DNA from: Sphingomonadales bacterium
GTDB taxonomy: Bacteria > Pseudomonadota > Alphaproteobacteria > Sphingomonadales > Sphingomonadaceae
Reading direction: 5' to 3'
Assembly: GCA_027486895.1 (NCBI GenBank)
Contig: JAIXOE010000056.1
Span: 1 to 56,406, forward strand
DNA: 56,406 nt
The position numbers and the translations under genes were made by a program. This document shows, piece after piece, positions 27,221 to 37,341 of the stretch. The stretch's first letter is position 1, and every line of letters begins with the position of its first letter. The notes under the pieces were generated by a model that searched no databases, was not told the DNA's origin, and saw nothing but the letters and a program-made list of their open reading frames with translations.

Positions 27221-28365
27221 GTGTTGGCTCCTTTGCGATGATAATGATGTGGAACGAAGGGTAAGGGTGAAACCGTGACGGACACGCGCTTGCCGCGCAC
27301 CTCCGCCTCAAGCGCGCTGCCAGCGGCGTTGTGGCCAGCATCAACATAGCCCATGGCAATCGGCGCGCCGACGCTTGGCGCAAATCCGCCCGACGTGATG
27401 ACGCCAACTTGCGCGTCGCCTGCGAAAACAGGCGCGCCTTCGCGGACGGGCATTTTGCCTTCAACCGATAGCCCAACCAACTTGCGTGCGGGGCCGTCGC
27501 TCAATGCTGTCAATATACGGTCGGCACCAAAAAAGCCGCCTTCTGCGCGGCGGCGCTTCGACACTGCGAATGCCGCGCTGGCTTCAATGGGGTCAATGTC
27601 GGGATTCATATCATGGCCGTACAGTGGCAATCCTGCCTCAAGCCGCAATGAATCGCGCGCACCAAGGCCAATCGGCTTTACTTCAGGTTGCGCACAGATT
27701 TGATCGGCAAGCGTTTTTGCGTGCGCGGCAGGAACCGAAATTTCAAAACCATCTTCGCCGGTATAACCCGAGCGGCTAATCCACAATGGCTCAGGATCGG
27801 TCTTTGGCCCCCAGAAGAACGAGCCTGCTTCCATAAAGTACAGCGCATCGACACCGGGCACCACGCGCTTGAGCGCATCGACGGCTTTGGGGCCTTGGAG
27901 CGCCAGCAACGCGCGGTCTTCCATATGGTTGATGGTGATCTCATCGGGCAAATGCTCACGCAGATGGCCCATGTCGTCCCACTTTACGGCGCCATTGACG
28001 ACCACATACAACCCCATGGGTGCAGCAGTAATCATCATGTCGTCGAGCACACCGCCATCTTCATCCAGAAGCAGCGAGTAACGCATCTTGCCTTCTTTAA
28101 GTGCCGATATATCGCCGGGCACCATCGCCTCAAGTGCTTCGGCAGCGCCGTCGCCGGTGAGCATCAGTTGTCCCATATGGCTGACATCGAACAGCCCGGC
28201 GCTCTCGCGCGTCCAAATATGTTCGGCCATGATGCCTTCATATTGGATTGGCATGTGATAGCCGGCAAACTCGACCATACGCGCGCCTTTTTCGCGATGC
28301 CATGCGTCGAGCGGCAGTTCCAAAATTTCAATAGGTTCGAGTTCGAATTCTTCTTCTTCGCTCAT
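27217..28365 (-). CDS. gcvT: Glycine cleavage system aminomethyltransferase (T protein)
   Basis: The T protein has 382 residues from the ATG start; a TTG five codons upstream (28380) is possible. It takes the aminomethyl group from GcvH, releases ammonia and forms 5,10-methylene-tetrahydrofolate. Family features are [17 protein letters not shown] near 30-47, [14 protein letters not shown] near 56, and [13 protein letters not shown] near 190. The N-terminus has an extra acidic stretch, [16 protein letters not shown], before the conserved fold. It is the first gene of the gcv operon and lies about 55 bp downstream of a tandem glycine riboswitch on the same strand. Confidence 0.96.
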   Translation of the reverse strand: MSEEEEFELEPIEILELPLDAWHREKGARMVEFAGYHMPIQYEGIMAEHIWTRESAGLFDVSHMGQLMLTGDGAAEALEAMVPGDISALKEGKMRYSLLLDEDGGVLDDMMITAAPMGLYVVVNGAVKWDDMGHLREHLPDEITINHMEDRALLALQGPKAVDALKRVVPGVDALYFMEAGSFFWGPKTDPEPLWISRSGYTGEDGFEISVPAAHAKTLADQICAQPEVKPIGLGARDSLRLEAGLPLYGHDMNPDIDPIEASAAFAVSKRRRAEGGFFGADRILTALSDGPARKLVGLSVEGKMPVREGAPVFAGDAQVGVITSGGFAPSVGAPIAMGYVDAGHNAAGSALEAEVRGKRVSVTVSPLPFVPHHYHRKGANT

Positions 28366-28420
28366 GATCAGTCCGTTCAAAGAGTTGCAGCGACCGACGC
28401 CGATTAGCGCCTAGCCTGCA

Positions 28421-28590
28421 CCCCCTCTGTCACGGATACCTGAGAGCTTTACCCCTTCGGTGGCTCGCATAAGGCGAGCGCTTTCCAGAGTGTCGCAAAA
28501 GCCAAAGCGGTCCTTTTGCCTGAGAGATTCCGGGGCGGTTGCTCCTTCGGCGTTCCCTTGAAGGGAAGCTCTCCCGCTTCGTCAGCGACA
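28421..28590 (-). ncRNA. Tandem glycine riboswitch (gcvT element)
   Basis: On the minus strand the first aptamer (about 28578-28507) shows GCGGGAGAGC, then GCCGAAGGAGCAA, then CTCTCAGGCAAAAGGACCGC. The second (about 28500-28421) shows ACTCTGGAAAGCGC, then CCACCGAAGGGGTAAAGC and CTCTCAGGT. These are the paired hallmarks of the cooperative two-aptamer glycine riboswitch. It lies upstream of gcvT and would turn on the gcv operon when glycine is abundant. The start, 28590, is about 30 bases after the stop of the preceding gene; the boundaries are approximate. Confidence 0.92.
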
Positions 28591-28620
28591 AGTCCGCATT
28601 GGCCGTGCCGAATGGCAGAG

Positions 28621-29277
28621 TCAACCAGCGAGCGCGTTTATGGATTCATTTTCGTGAATAAAAATGCCATCGCCGCTCTCGCGCGCCAGCGCCGCAATCG
28701 CCTTCGCCACTTTGCCCGACGGCGTGGAGGCAAATTTCTGCATCGGTCCGAACATCAGCAAATCCATAATCGGTGATAACAATATGCCGATCGCCTCGCC
28801 CGGACGGCGTTCATCGCGTTGACCGCCGGTCAAGAGGCTGGGCCGCATGATGTCCAGGCGACCAAAACCGATTTTGCGAAGCCCCTGCTCCATTTCAGAT
28901 TTTGTCTTAAGATAGAAATTGCTGCTGGCTGGCATCGCCCCTACCGACGACACGGTGATAAAATGGCGCCCTCCGGCGCTATGGCTCGCCTCGGCAAAGG
29001 CAAGCACCAGATCATGATCAACTGCCCTGAAGGCGTCGCGCGAACCTGCCTTGCGTATCGTAGTACCCAGACAAGAAATTGCTGTGTCTGGCTTTATGCT
29101 TGCCACAATCGCTGGCCAGTCAGCGGTGGGTGCGACATGCTCCTGTAGTTCCTGCGTCAGCAATGCGGACGGTCGGCGCGAAACGAGGTGGACCTCAAAA
29201 CCACTGCGCGCCAGCAAAGCCGCCGCCTGTTTGCCCACTAGGCCCGAGCCACCAGCAATGACGATCCTCTGGTTCAT
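28621..29277 (-). CDS. NAD(P)-binding Rossmann-fold protein, atypical SDR
   Basis: The 218-residue protein begins [22 protein letters not shown], an atypical SDR or NmrA-like dinucleotide fold. It has [25 protein letters not shown] near 110-135, where the Y..xK-type pair of SDRs may be [26 protein letters not shown] follows. This resembles HTATIP2/oxidoreductase-like bacterial proteins, whose substrate is unknown. It overlaps the dGTPase gene by 4 bases and ends just before the glycine riboswitch. Family is likely; function is not. Confidence 0.78.
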   Translation of the reverse strand: MNQRIVIAGGSGLVGKQAAALLARSGFEVHLVSRRPSALLTQELQEHVAPTADWPAIVASIKPDTAISCLGTTIRKAGSRDAFRAVDHDLVLAFAEASHSAGGRHFITVSSVGAMPASSNFYLKTKSEMEQGLRKIGFGRLDIMRPSLLTGGQRDERRPGEAIGILLSPIMDLLMFGPMQKFASTPSGKVAKAIAALARESGDGIFIHENESINALAG

Positions 29278-30425
29278 GTGACTGGTCCGCAGATTTCGCG
29301 GTGGCGATCAGTTGCATAGCGGTCAGTCATCCCAGCGAGGAAATCCCCGATATGACGGCCACGCTGTGGCTCTTCGGCGGGAAGGCTGTTCAGCCATTCG
29401 TCGGGCAATAATGCAGGATTGTCGCGGTAGGCCGTAAACAGCTCGCGTACGATTTTGGTCGCTTCTTCGGCAGCCGCCATCTGCGTTGGGTGATGATACA
29501 GCTTTTCATACATGAAGGATTTCAACTGCCGCTCACGCGCCGCCATTTCCGCCGAAAATCCACCAATCATGACCCCCGCATTGCGGACATCGTCGGCGGT
29601 TTTCACGCCCGCTTGAGCAATTCGCGCACGTGTAGATTCAATCACATCATTGACCATGACGCCAATCTGTTCGCGCGTAAGCTCACCAATCAGGCGGCGC
29701 GGGGGAACGTTGGGATAGCGGCCCAAAATCGCGTCCCAGCGCTGGGCGACAAAGGGCAGATCAAGCAACTGGCCGATATCGAGCAGTCCCGCTCTGATGC
29801 CATCGTCAATGTCATGATTGTCATAAGCGATGTCATCGCTAATCGCCGCAATCTGCGCCTCAAGCGATGGCCAGTCGGTCAGGCGCAGATCAAATTGCGC
29901 ATTAACCTCGGACAAGGCCCAACCCGGACGCGCCACAGGTCCATTGTGCTTTGCTAGCCCTTCAAGCAATTCCCAACTAAGGTTGAGGCCGGTCCATGAC
30001 GGATATGGCGACTCCAGCTGCGTTAGCGTGCGTAACGTCTGCGCATTGTGGTCAAACCCGCCAAAAGGTTTCATCGTCACCTCGAGCGCATCTTCGCCAG
30101 CATGCCCGAACGGCGGGTGCCCGATGTCGTGCGCAAGACACAATGCCTCGGTCAGGTCTTCATTAAGCCCGAGCGCGCGTGCAATAGTGCGGCCAATCTG
30201 CGCGACTTCAAGGCTGTGGGTCAGGCGCACACGATAGTGATCGCCATCTGGAGAAATGAACACTTGCGTCTTGTGTCGCAAACGCCGGAACGCAATCGAA
30301 TGAATGATGCGGTCACGGTCGCGTTGGAAAATATCACGCGGGCCGCGGATATCGCGTTCGGGCTCTGAATGAAATCGGCCGCGGCTGTTGCCGGGAAGTG
30401 ATGCGTAGGAAGCCAGTTGCGACAT
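29274..30425 (-). CDS. dgt: Deoxyguanosinetriphosphate triphosphohydrolase-like protein
   Basis: The 383-residue HD-domain protein belongs to the dGTPase family that splits dNTPs to deoxynucleoside and triphosphate. Metal-binding motifs are visible: [12 protein letters not shown] (near 66-77), the HD pair in [16 protein letters not shown] (near 95-110), and [16 protein letters not shown] (near 193-208) for the third metal ligand. The N-terminus with [20 protein letters not shown] is the usual dGTPase-like start. Bacterial members are often relaxed in substrate, so the dGTP specificity is not certain. It is followed by the SDR-like gene with an ATGA overlap. Confidence 0.93.
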   Translation of the reverse strand: MSQLASYASLPGNSRGRFHSEPERDIRGPRDIFQRDRDRIIHSIAFRRLRHKTQVFISPDGDHYRVRLTHSLEVAQIGRTIARALGLNEDLTEALCLAHDIGHPPFGHAGEDALEVTMKPFGGFDHNAQTLRTLTQLESPYPSWTGLNLSWELLEGLAKHNGPVARPGWALSEVNAQFDLRLTDWPSLEAQIAAISDDIAYDNHDIDDGIRAGLLDIGQLLDLPFVAQRWDAILGRYPNVPPRRLIGELTREQIGVMVNDVIESTRARIAQAGVKTADDVRNAGVMIGGFSAEMAARERQLKSFMYEKLYHHPTQMAAAEEATKIVRELFTAYRDNPALLPDEWLNSLPAEEPQRGRHIGDFLAGMTDRYATDRHREICGPVT

Positions 30426-30464
30426 GCCGCGCTTATGAAGCCAAGCAGCCGCTTCAGGAAGATG

Positions 30465-32543
30465 CTATTTTCCCTTCAAGGCGTTCACTGGGACGCCATT
30501 TTCGCTTTTCCACATAAATCCGCCACCGCCTGCCTTCTTAAACTCGCCTTCCCACTTCTTGGCGGCCTTCATATCTGTAAACGGTCCAACCAACAGTCGC
30601 GCTGTCTTGCCCCATGGTGACGTCCACGGGTTCTGCGCCTTGAACAGTTCAGGGTTTTTCTTCGTCCATTTGCGATAGTCGAAACCAAGCGCGCTTGCCT
30701 CGCCAGTCGCTATTTGCACCCAGAACCGCGCTGGATTTGCCGCTTCCAACTTGGCTTTACCTGCAAGCTTTGGATCAACCTTGGCGGCCTTGCTTGCCTC
30801 TGCCGCAGCCAATGCCTTGGGTGTCGCGGGCTTCAGCTTCTTCAAATCGACCGGGATTTGCGAATGCCGTTGCTCGCTCTCTGGAATTTCGATTGCGCCA
30901 ACAATCGCATCCAGACTGAACCCTGTCGCCGCTGTCGCAGCAGGCACAGGCGATAGCGCTGACGTTACAGCCTGCGCTTGTGCTGGAACCGACAAAGTCG
31001 TTGATGGCTGTACTGCTGCAATGCTGACGCCAGCCGTACCAGGTGTCACTGGCGGTCCAACAAATGCCGGCGTTGCAGCCGTCGGGAAAGGAGCGCCCGC
31101 CTGTGCTCCGGGTGTCAGTACAGTCGACGCTGGAATAGTCGCTGAAGCCATTGTGGTCGTCGGCACCGGTGATATCGCGGCAAGTTTAACTGCCGGTTGA
31201 ACCGTTGGTGGCGTTACCACAGCCACAGTTGCTGCCGGTTCGACCTTTGCAACAACGGCATCAGGTCGAGGCGCTGTTTGAACCGGTGGTGGCTGAACGG
31301 TCGCTGTTTGAACAGGTGGTGTCCGAACCGGTGGTGCGCCTGCGGCCAAGGTCGCTGGCGGCAACGCGACGCGCACAAGCGGCCGTGCGGCTTCGGGCGG
31401 GGGAAGTGTATTGTTGCCGACGCTGGTTATGCGCGCAGATTGCGCATCGGTCACAGCCGCGCGTGCGGCCGCTGTGCCCAATCGTGCCGTATCGGTCTTG
31501 GGCAGCTTCAATGCATCGGGAATGTTGGCGGCTACCGCCTGAACTTCCGCACGTTCCTGCGCTCTTCGATCCCGCTTGCTTAGGGGCTTCGCCTCGCTTT
31601 TCGCATCGCGTGCTTTTGCAGATTTTGGTCCGAGCGGAGAACCCGACGGGATAAGACGGTTTTCAGCAGGTGCGATGGCAGTTTGCGGAAGCGTTGCAGC
31701 GACCCGGCGGACCTGTTCACTGTCGCGTCCGACCGATTGGCTGGTTGGAAAATGCCCCAGATGAATGGCGGCAGCCTGTTGGGCGCCTGTCAAATTGGGC
31801 ATTAAGCGAAAGAATCGCTCCATCTTTTGCGCCGACGTTGCGTCCATGAACCCTTGCGCAACCTTATTGGATTCGCGCAAGTCACCACGTGCGGCAAGCA
31901 TCAAAGCGCGCGCACGCCACGCGGTTGCACTGTTGCGTTGCAAAAGCGGCACGAGCATTGCGTCGGCCTGTTCCTTTTGCCCGGCCAGCGAGAGAGAAAC
32001 TGCCTGACGAATTATGATGTCATCCGACGAGGCAGCTGTTCGTGCCAATTGGTAATCCTGCTGCGCGCGGCCGAAATTGCCAAGCAAGTCAAACGCCAGT
32101 GCCCGATCGGCAGCAATTGAACGTTCGGTGGCACCCAAGCGGACGGCATCATCAAACAGACGCAAAGCCTCAAAAGGGTTTTCGGTGCGCACGGTAGCGG
32201 TTGCCAGACCGGACACGATCCGGCTGTTATTCGGGCGTATCGCGTTGGCCCTTGTGAGGAAATTCAGCGCAGCATTGGCATCACCCAAGGCCAGAGACGC
32301 ATTGCCTGCATCAGCCAAGGCATCTGCGTCACTTGGATTGAAGGAAATGCGCCGCATCGCGGAACGAAGTTCCACAGCGCCAGCGGGTTCGGAAACATTC
32401 GGCACGACCGCTGGAGTTTGCCGGTCAAGTGCATCGAGCGCACTTTCATCAACCACCTGAGCTTGCACAGCAGACGGCGAACCAGCGGCTGAAAACACCA
32501 GCGCGCTGCACAATCCAAGGCTACGTAATATTGTCACATCCAT
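30465..32543 (-). CDS. TPR and SPOR domain protein
   Basis: The 692-residue exported protein has a signal peptide (residues 1-28, ending AVQAQ), then TPR-like helical repeats (about 60-240, e.g. LADAGNASLALGDANAALNF and DLLGNFGRAQQDYQLARTA). A long low-complexity region rich in Pro, Val, Ala and Thr follows, with repeated PPVQTA/PPVRT units (about 330-560). The C-terminal SPOR-like domain (about 610-690) contains RFWVQIATGEASALGFDYRKW and LLVGPFTDMKAAKKW. SPOR domains bind denuded septal peptidoglycan, so a role near the division site is plausible, and the gene lies directly downstream of ftsZ, separated by a hairpin. The specific function is not known. Confidence 0.85.
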   Translation of the reverse strand: MDVTILRSLGLCSALVFSAAGSPSAVQAQVVDESALDALDRQTPAVVPNVSEPAGAVELRSAMRRISFNPSDADALADAGNASLALGDANAALNFLTRANAIRPNNSRIVSGLATATVRTENPFEALRLFDDAVRLGATERSIAADRALAFDLLGNFGRAQQDYQLARTAASSDDIIIRQAVSLSLAGQKEQADAMLVPLLQRNSATAWRARALMLAARGDLRESNKVAQGFMDATSAQKMERFFRLMPNLTGAQQAAAIHLGHFPTSQSVGRDSEQVRRVAATLPQTAIAPAENRLIPSGSPLGPKSAKARDAKSEAKPLSKRDRRAQERAEVQAVAANIPDALKLPKTDTARLGTAAARAAVTDAQSARITSVGNNTLPPPEAARPLVRVALPPATLAAGAPPVRTPPVQTATVQPPPVQTAPRPDAVVAKVEPAATVAVVTPPTVQPAVKLAAISPVPTTTMASATIPASTVLTPGAQAGAPFPTAATPAFVGPPVTPGTAGVSIAAVQPSTTLSVPAQAQAVTSALSPVPAATAATGFSLDAIVGAIEIPESEQRHSQIPVDLKKLKPATPKALAAAEASKAAKVDPKLAGKAKLEAANPARFWVQIATGEASALGFDYRKWTKKNPELFKAQNPWTSPWGKTARLLVGPFTDMKAAKKWEGEFKKAGGGGFMWKSENGVPVNALKGK

Positions 32544-32574
32544 AACATTCTATGTAGCTACCGAGAGCCGAACA

Positions 32575-32594
32575 CAAAGCGCATTCGCGCTTTG
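32575..32594 (-). terminator. Hairpin downstream of ftsZ
   Basis: CAAAGCGC and GCGCTTTG form an 8-bp perfect stem around a 4-base loop (GAAT on the minus strand), in the 106-bp gap after the ftsZ stop. It is a good candidate for a terminator of the dcw cluster, though only a short T-rich tail follows, so read-through into the SPOR gene is possible. Confidence 0.5.
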
Positions 32595-32649
32595 GTCCGA
32601 CAAACGGTTGCATAGAAAGGACAAGATGACGGTGCGCTTAACGCGCGTC

Positions 32650-34137
32650 TTATGAGTTGTTCTGACGGTCAAGAAAACGTGGAATGTTGAGCCCGCTTGG
32701 GCCTTCATTGCCCTTTTCCTCTTCGTCTTCCGAACGCGTCAAGCCACGAGATAGGTTGGACATACGCTCAAACAATGTTCCACCCGTAGGGATGCGCGGT
32801 GCTGCACGCTCGGGTGGCTCAGTCACATCAACCGGCTCCGCTGACGCGTCGCTTTCGGCAACGGGCGTATCCAGTTCAAGTGCGTCGGCATTGGCCCATG
32901 AATCGCTCGGGCTGTCGTTGCCGTCGCTGCTCTCTGTTGCAGCAACATCTTCAACTTCGTCAGAATCGGTTGCAACAAGGTCACTTCCAAGCTCGAGGCT
33001 GTCGTCCGCTGCTTCGCTTTCAACATCTGCAGCGGTTTCTTCCGCTGTTGAAGTATCAGCGGCGTTTTCAAACAACGATGTTGCAGCAGGTGCGACCTCC
33101 ACAACTGGTTCAGCCGCAGGACGGCTAAACGCAAATGGCGTTCTTTGTGACGCCGGTGTCGCTGACAAACCTTCGTTATCGATGCCTGTTGCGACAACCG
33201 AAACGCGGATTTTACCGTTCAGATTTTCATTGAATGCCGAGCCCCAGATGATGTTGGCATCGGGATCAACCAACTCACGGATGTGGTTGGCAGCTTCGTC
33301 AACTTCCATCAGGCGCATATCTTCGCCACCGGTAATCGATACGATGACGCCCTTTGCGCCCTGCATTGACACACCGTCGAGCAATGGGTTTGCAATTGCC
33401 TTTTCCGCAGCTTCGAGCGCACGGCCGTCGCCTTCGGCTTCGCCGGTACCCATCATTGCCTTGCCCATTTCATGCATGACGGAACGAACGTCGGCGAAAT
33501 CAAGGTTGATGAGACCAGGCATAACCATCAGGTCAGTGATGCCACGAACACCCTGCTGCAACACTTCGTCGGCAAGCAAGAACGCTTCCTTGAATGTTGT
33601 ATTCGGGTTCGCGACCAAGAACAGGTTCTGGTTTGGAATAACGATCAGCGTATCGACATGCTGTTGCAGTTCGGTGATACCCGAGTCTGCGGAGCGCATA
33701 CGGCGCGAACCTTCAAACAGGAACGGCTTGGTAACTACACCTACCGTCAAAATATTCATTTCGCGCGCAGCCTTGGCGATAACGGGTGCAGCGCCGGTTC
33801 CAGTGCCTCCGCCCATGCCGGCCGCGATGAAGCACATGTGGCAACCGGCAAGCGCCGCTTTCACTTGCTCGATGGTTTCTTCAGCAGCAGCACGGCCAAC
33901 TTCGGGACGTGAACCCGCGCCAAGACCCTGTGTGATTTCAGGTCCAAGCTGAATGCGATATTCGGCAGGCGAAGCGTTCAGTGCCTGTGCGTCGGTATTG
34001 GCAACAACAAAGTCGACGCCCTCTACTTTTGCACCGATCATGTTAGCGACGGCGTTACCGCCTGCTCCACCAACACCAATAACTGCAATTTTCGGCTTCA
34101 ACTCGTCAACCACTGGTGGACCGATATTGATGCTCAT
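32650..34137 (-). CDS. ftsZ: Cell division GTPase FtsZ
   Basis: The 495-residue tubulin homologue assembles the Z-ring. The tubulin signature GGGTGTG lies at residues 109-115, [10 protein letters not shown] at 21-30, and the T7 loop region near [11 protein letters not shown] at about 215. A long acidic, Glu/Ala/Ser/Asp-rich linker (about 340-470) follows. The C-terminal peptide [10 protein letters not shown] near the end is the conserved FtsA/FtsZ-interacting tail. A strong ribosome site (AGGGGG) precedes the ATG. It is separated from ftsA by a 104-bp gap, unlike the rest of the cluster, which permits its own promoter. Residue set is complete. Confidence 0.98.
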   Translation of the reverse strand: MSINIGPPVVDELKPKIAVIGVGGAGGNAVANMIGAKVEGVDFVVANTDAQALNASPAEYRIQLGPEITQGLGAGSRPEVGRAAAEETIEQVKAALAGCHMCFIAAGMGGGTGTGAAPVIAKAAREMNILTVGVVTKPFLFEGSRRMRSADSGITELQQHVDTLIVIPNQNLFLVANPNTTFKEAFLLADEVLQQGVRGITDLMVMPGLINLDFADVRSVMHEMGKAMMGTGEAEGDGRALEAAEKAIANPLLDGVSMQGAKGVIVSITGGEDMRLMEVDEAANHIRELVDPDANIIWGSAFNENLNGKIRVSVVATGIDNEGLSATPASQRTPFAFSRPAAEPVVEVAPAATSLFENAADTSTAEETAADVESEAADDSLELGSDLVATDSDEVEDVAATESSDGNDSPSDSWANADALELDTPVAESDASAEPVDVTEPPERAAPRIPTGGTLFERMSNLSRGLTRSEDEEEKGNEGPSGLNIPRFLDRQNNS

Positions 34138-34241
34138 AAGATTATCCCCCTAGCCTCGTTGGCTTGTTCGAAATTTTCACGCTTTTGACACAAAAGCACA
34201 AGACGCACACTTAAAAATTAACCCTTTTGCACAGTTTTCTG

Positions 34242-35507
34242 TCAGAAATTCTCTCGCACGGCCCGTTTTATTCGTTCTATTAGTCCTGGCATCGATCCAC
34301 CCATCTGTTCGGCACGCAAATCATAACCTGATTTCAGGTCAACACGCTCCGATGCAGCGTAATGTATTAATCCAACCAACGTTGAAAATGCGGGCCCGGA
34401 ATGCGCTTCGGGAATACTATTAAGGCCAAATGGGCGGCCAATGCGAACGGTGCGGCCAAGCGCGCCTTGCATATGTTCGGCCGCGCCCTTCAACTCAGCG
34501 CCGCCGCCGGTCAGCACCACTTGATGTCCAGATGGACCTGAGAAGCCCAAAGTTTTAAGCGCTAATGCGATTTCGGTGACGATCGCGTCCACGCGCTGGC
34601 AGACCACGGCATTCAACTGCGCTTTGGTAATGCGCGGTGCATTTGCGCCCGCTTCATTGCCGTTTTCATCAGGGCCAATGTCGAGCACTTCCTGATGATC
34701 GCGCGGGCTGGTCAATGCCGAACCATGGAAGCATTTCAGCCGTTCGGCTTGCGCCCTGCGAATGCCGAAGGCGGATGCGATATCGTCTGTGATATCGGAG
34801 GCGCCCTTTTGAATGGTCTCAAGTCCAACGAGCATGCCGCCGATGAAAACCGAGACATTGGTCACTGCCGCGCCAAATTCGACAAGCGCAACGCCAAGCT
34901 CGCGCTCTTCAGCCGTCAAGCAAGCAAGCCCAGTGGCCACAGGGCCGACGACGAGCGACTCAACATCAAGATGCGCCGCGCGCACGGTCATATCCATGTT
35001 CCGCACAGGCGACTGGTCGGCCAGAACGACATGAACGTCCACACCAAGGCGGTCCGCATGCAGCCCAATGGGGTTGGCGACGCCGCCCACACCATCCAGC
35101 GAATATAGGGTTGGCTGGATATGCAGCGCCATCTTGCCGCCGGTCTGGATGTTCGCACGTCCCGCCTGAAGCAGTTCGTCGACGTCTTCCTGCGTGATGC
35201 GATCGCCACCCAGTTCAATTTCAACCGGTGCGAGCAGGCTATCGAGCCCACCCGACGACATGCCCACCCAAACGCGGTCAATATTTAACCCAGCAATACG
35301 CTCGGCTTGTTCGACGGCATGGCGGACGGACAATTCCGCCTGCTCGACATCGGCTATGCATCCGCGCGTAACGCCCCGGCTCTCGCGTTGGCCCGTACCC
35401 AGTACTAACAATTCGCCGCTGTCGGTTTGTCCGGCGATTAACGCAGATACTTTCGACGAGCCGATATCAATGGCCGAAATCAGTTTTTCAACGCGTGCAG
35501 CTTTCAT
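34242..35507 (-). CDS. ftsA: Cell division protein FtsA
   Basis: The 421-residue actin-like ATPase anchors FtsZ to the membrane. The first phosphate-binding loop is near SAIDIGSSKVSALIA (11-25). VEFGAAVTNVSVFIGG (about 210) and VVLTGGGAELKGAAEHMQG (about 340) are further ATP-fold motifs. The C-terminal PGLIERIKRAVRENF is the amphipathic membrane-targeting helix. It overlaps ftsQ by 4 bases (ATGA). Complete, with typical length. Confidence 0.97.
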   Translation of the reverse strand: MKAARVEKLISAIDIGSSKVSALIAGQTDSGELLVLGTGQRESRGVTRGCIADVEQAELSVRHAVEQAERIAGLNIDRVWVGMSSGGLDSLLAPVEIELGGDRITQEDVDELLQAGRANIQTGGKMALHIQPTLYSLDGVGGVANPIGLHADRLGVDVHVVLADQSPVRNMDMTVRAAHLDVESLVVGPVATGLACLTAEERELGVALVEFGAAVTNVSVFIGGMLVGLETIQKGASDITDDIASAFGIRRAQAERLKCFHGSALTSPRDHQEVLDIGPDENGNEAGANAPRITKAQLNAVVCQRVDAIVTEIALALKTLGFSGPSGHQVVLTGGGAELKGAAEHMQGALGRTVRIGRPFGLNSIPEAHSGPAFSTLVGLIHYAASERVDLKSGYDLRAEQMGGSMPGLIERIKRAVRENF

Positions 35508-36418
35508 GCTTCTCTTCCGCTCGTGGTCGACGATATGTCATCGCTCTCTACTTTAACAGGTTCGGCCTTTGGCGCCTTGCGGAAATATGCGCGCTCGGGG
35601 TCTCGCAGGTCGAAATGGATTAGGTCGCGGCCAAGCAGCCGGTGGATGCCATCCATCCGTGCAAAATTGAGCAACGCCTCGGCTGCTGCCTTTTCACCTT
35701 CGGGCAAAGCAAGCGTTTCACCACTTTGGAACTGCAAATCCCAACGGCGATTGCCAACCCACGTTGCACCCACAACCTGCGCCTTCAGCGCCGATGCATT
35801 GTCCAGAAGGGTGTTAAGCGCAACCGCATGGCGGTTTGCATCATTGCCATTCAATGTTGGCAGATCGCCACCTTGGCCCGCCGCAACATTTTGCAGGACG
35901 ATCCCGTCCGCATCAATGAGCGAGTATTTGCCATCGCGTTGCCAAATCGCCGCAGGCTTGCGTTCAACAATTTCGACCGCAAGCGTATCAGGCAAACGCC
36001 GCGCCACGCGGGCATCTTTAATCCAGCCATATTTCAGCAAATCGGCGCGGACCTTGTCGATATCGACCAAAGGCATTGCACGGTCTTTTTCAGCAAGGAC
36101 AAGTTGATAGACCCTCAACTGATCCACACGCTCCATGCCGGTGACTTCAACGCGCTGCACCTGAAAGCCGGCCTTTGCCGCAAGCGCTGCATATTGCTGA
36201 TACGCTGCCGCCGTAACGCCGGTATATTGGGCAACTGCAAGTGCAAGCACCGCAAGCGCAGCAACAAACACCCATGTGATTGCGCGCTGCACATCTTCTT
36301 CCGAAAACGGCAGCGTCCGCATGATCCGGTCGACCCATGATATTTGCCGCACTTTCTGGCGCGGGGTCGGCGAAGCAGCCTTACGTTTTGCAGCAGGCTT
36401 TCGTGCAGCGGCTGCCAT
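35504..36418 (-). CDS. ftsQ: Cell division protein FtsQ
   Basis: The 304-residue bitopic membrane protein has a basic, Ala/Lys/Arg-rich cytoplasmic N-terminus (1-40) and one transmembrane segment (WVFVAALAVLALAVAQY, about 49-65). A POTRA domain follows (QVQRVEVTGMERVDQLRVYQ and DARVARRLPDTLAVEIVER), then the beta domain. It links FtsL/FtsB with FtsW/FtsI at the division site. The unusually long positively charged N-tail is typical of alphaproteobacterial FtsQ. It overlaps ddl by one base (TAATG) and ftsA by 4. Confidence 0.95.
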   Translation of the reverse strand: MAAAARKPAAKRKAASPTPRQKVRQISWVDRIMRTLPFSEEDVQRAITWVFVAALAVLALAVAQYTGVTAAAYQQYAALAAKAGFQVQRVEVTGMERVDQLRVYQLVLAEKDRAMPLVDIDKVRADLLKYGWIKDARVARRLPDTLAVEIVERKPAAIWQRDGKYSLIDADGIVLQNVAAGQGGDLPTLNGNDANRHAVALNTLLDNASALKAQVVGATWVGNRRWDLQFQSGETLALPEGEKAAAEALLNFARMDGIHRLLGRDLIHFDLRDPERAYFRKAPKAEPVKVESDDISSTTSGREA

Positions 36419-37341
36419 TATGCCAGCGCCTCTTTCACGATCATGTCGACCAATTGTTCATAGCTGATGCCAACCTGCCGCGCCTGTTCGGGCACAAGGC
36501 TAAGCGGCGTCATTCCAGGCTGTGTGTTTGTTTCCAGCACGAACACACCGTTTTTGCCCAATTCATCATCCCAGCGGAAATCGGTGCGTGATGCCCCTTT
36601 GCAGCCAAGCAACCGGTGCGCATCGAGTGCGACGTCGAGCATATATTGCGCAATATCCTCGGGGATTTCAGCCGGGCAAATATGCTCGGTCAGGCCATCG
36701 GTATATTTTGCATCAAAATCGTAAAAGCCACTCTTCGGCTTTAACTCGGTAACGCACAACGCCTTGTCACCCAACACGGCCACCGTCAGTTCGCGGCCCT
36801 TGATAAAAGGCTCAGCCAGCAATGTTGCGAATTCCTGCCATGGGCCTTTGGCATCGCGCGCAATTGGATTTCCGTAATTGCTGTTTTCGGTGACGATCGC
36901 CACGCCAACCGAGCTGCCTTCGTTAACTGGCTTCAGCACATAAGGACGCGGCAACGGGTCTGCAGCATACAGGCTTTCGCTGTCGACCATCGTGCCCTTT
37001 GGCATCGGAATGCCAGCTGGAACGAGCCGCTGTTTTGTCAATTCCTTATCGATGGCAATGACCGAAGTCACCATCCCGCTATGGGTGTATTTAATGCCCA
37101 TCAGGTCAAGCATGCCCTGAACCGACCCATCTTCACCCGGAACGCCATGCAGCGCGTTAAACACGACATCGGGCCGGAGAGCCGCGAGAACCTGCGCGAC
37201 GTTGCGGTCCATGTCGACGCGGCTGACCTTATAGCCGACTTTCTCAAGCGCATCGGCCACACCATTACCGCTCATCAGCGACACTGGCCGTTCATTTGAC
37301 CAGCCACCCATCAATACCGCCACGTGGATTTGCTCACTCAT
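36418..37341 (-). CDS. ddl: D-alanine--D-alanine ligase
   Basis: The 307-residue ATP-grasp enzyme makes D-Ala-D-Ala for the peptidoglycan stem. Features include VLMGGWSNERPVSLMSG at the N-terminus, ALHGVPGEDGSVQGMLD near 62-78, PYVLKPVNEGSSVGVAIV near 130-147, and the C-terminal RTDFRWDD with VLETNTQPGMTPLSL near 255-285. It overlaps murB by 4 bases and ftsQ by one. The gene order murB-ddl-ftsQ is the common dcw order. Confidence 0.97.
   Translation of the reverse strand: MSEQIHVAVLMGGWSNERPVSLMSGNGVADALEKVGYKVSRVDMDRNVAQVLAALRPDVVFNALHGVPGEDGSVQGMLDLMGIKYTHSGMVTSVIAIDKELTKQRLVPAGIPMPKGTMVDSESLYAADPLPRPYVLKPVNEGSSVGVAIVTENSNYGNPIARDAKGPWQEFATLLAEPFIKGRELTVAVLGDKALCVTELKPKSGFYDFDAKYTDGLTEHICPAEIPEDIAQYMLDVALDAHRLLGCKGASRTDFRWDDELGKNGVFVLETNTQPGMTPLSLVPEQARQVGISYEQLVDMIVKEALA

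Noticed and set aside
32684-33952. 422-residue open frame on the plus strand opposite ftsZ
   Set aside because: It is the antisense shadow of the conserved ftsZ gene, low in complexity (Ser/Ala/Pro-rich), with no family motif or ribosome site.
34211-34221. TTAA-N3-TTAA in the ftsA-ftsZ gap as a CtrA site
   Set aside because: CtrA sites need TTAA-N7-TTAA; the 3-base spacing does not fit.
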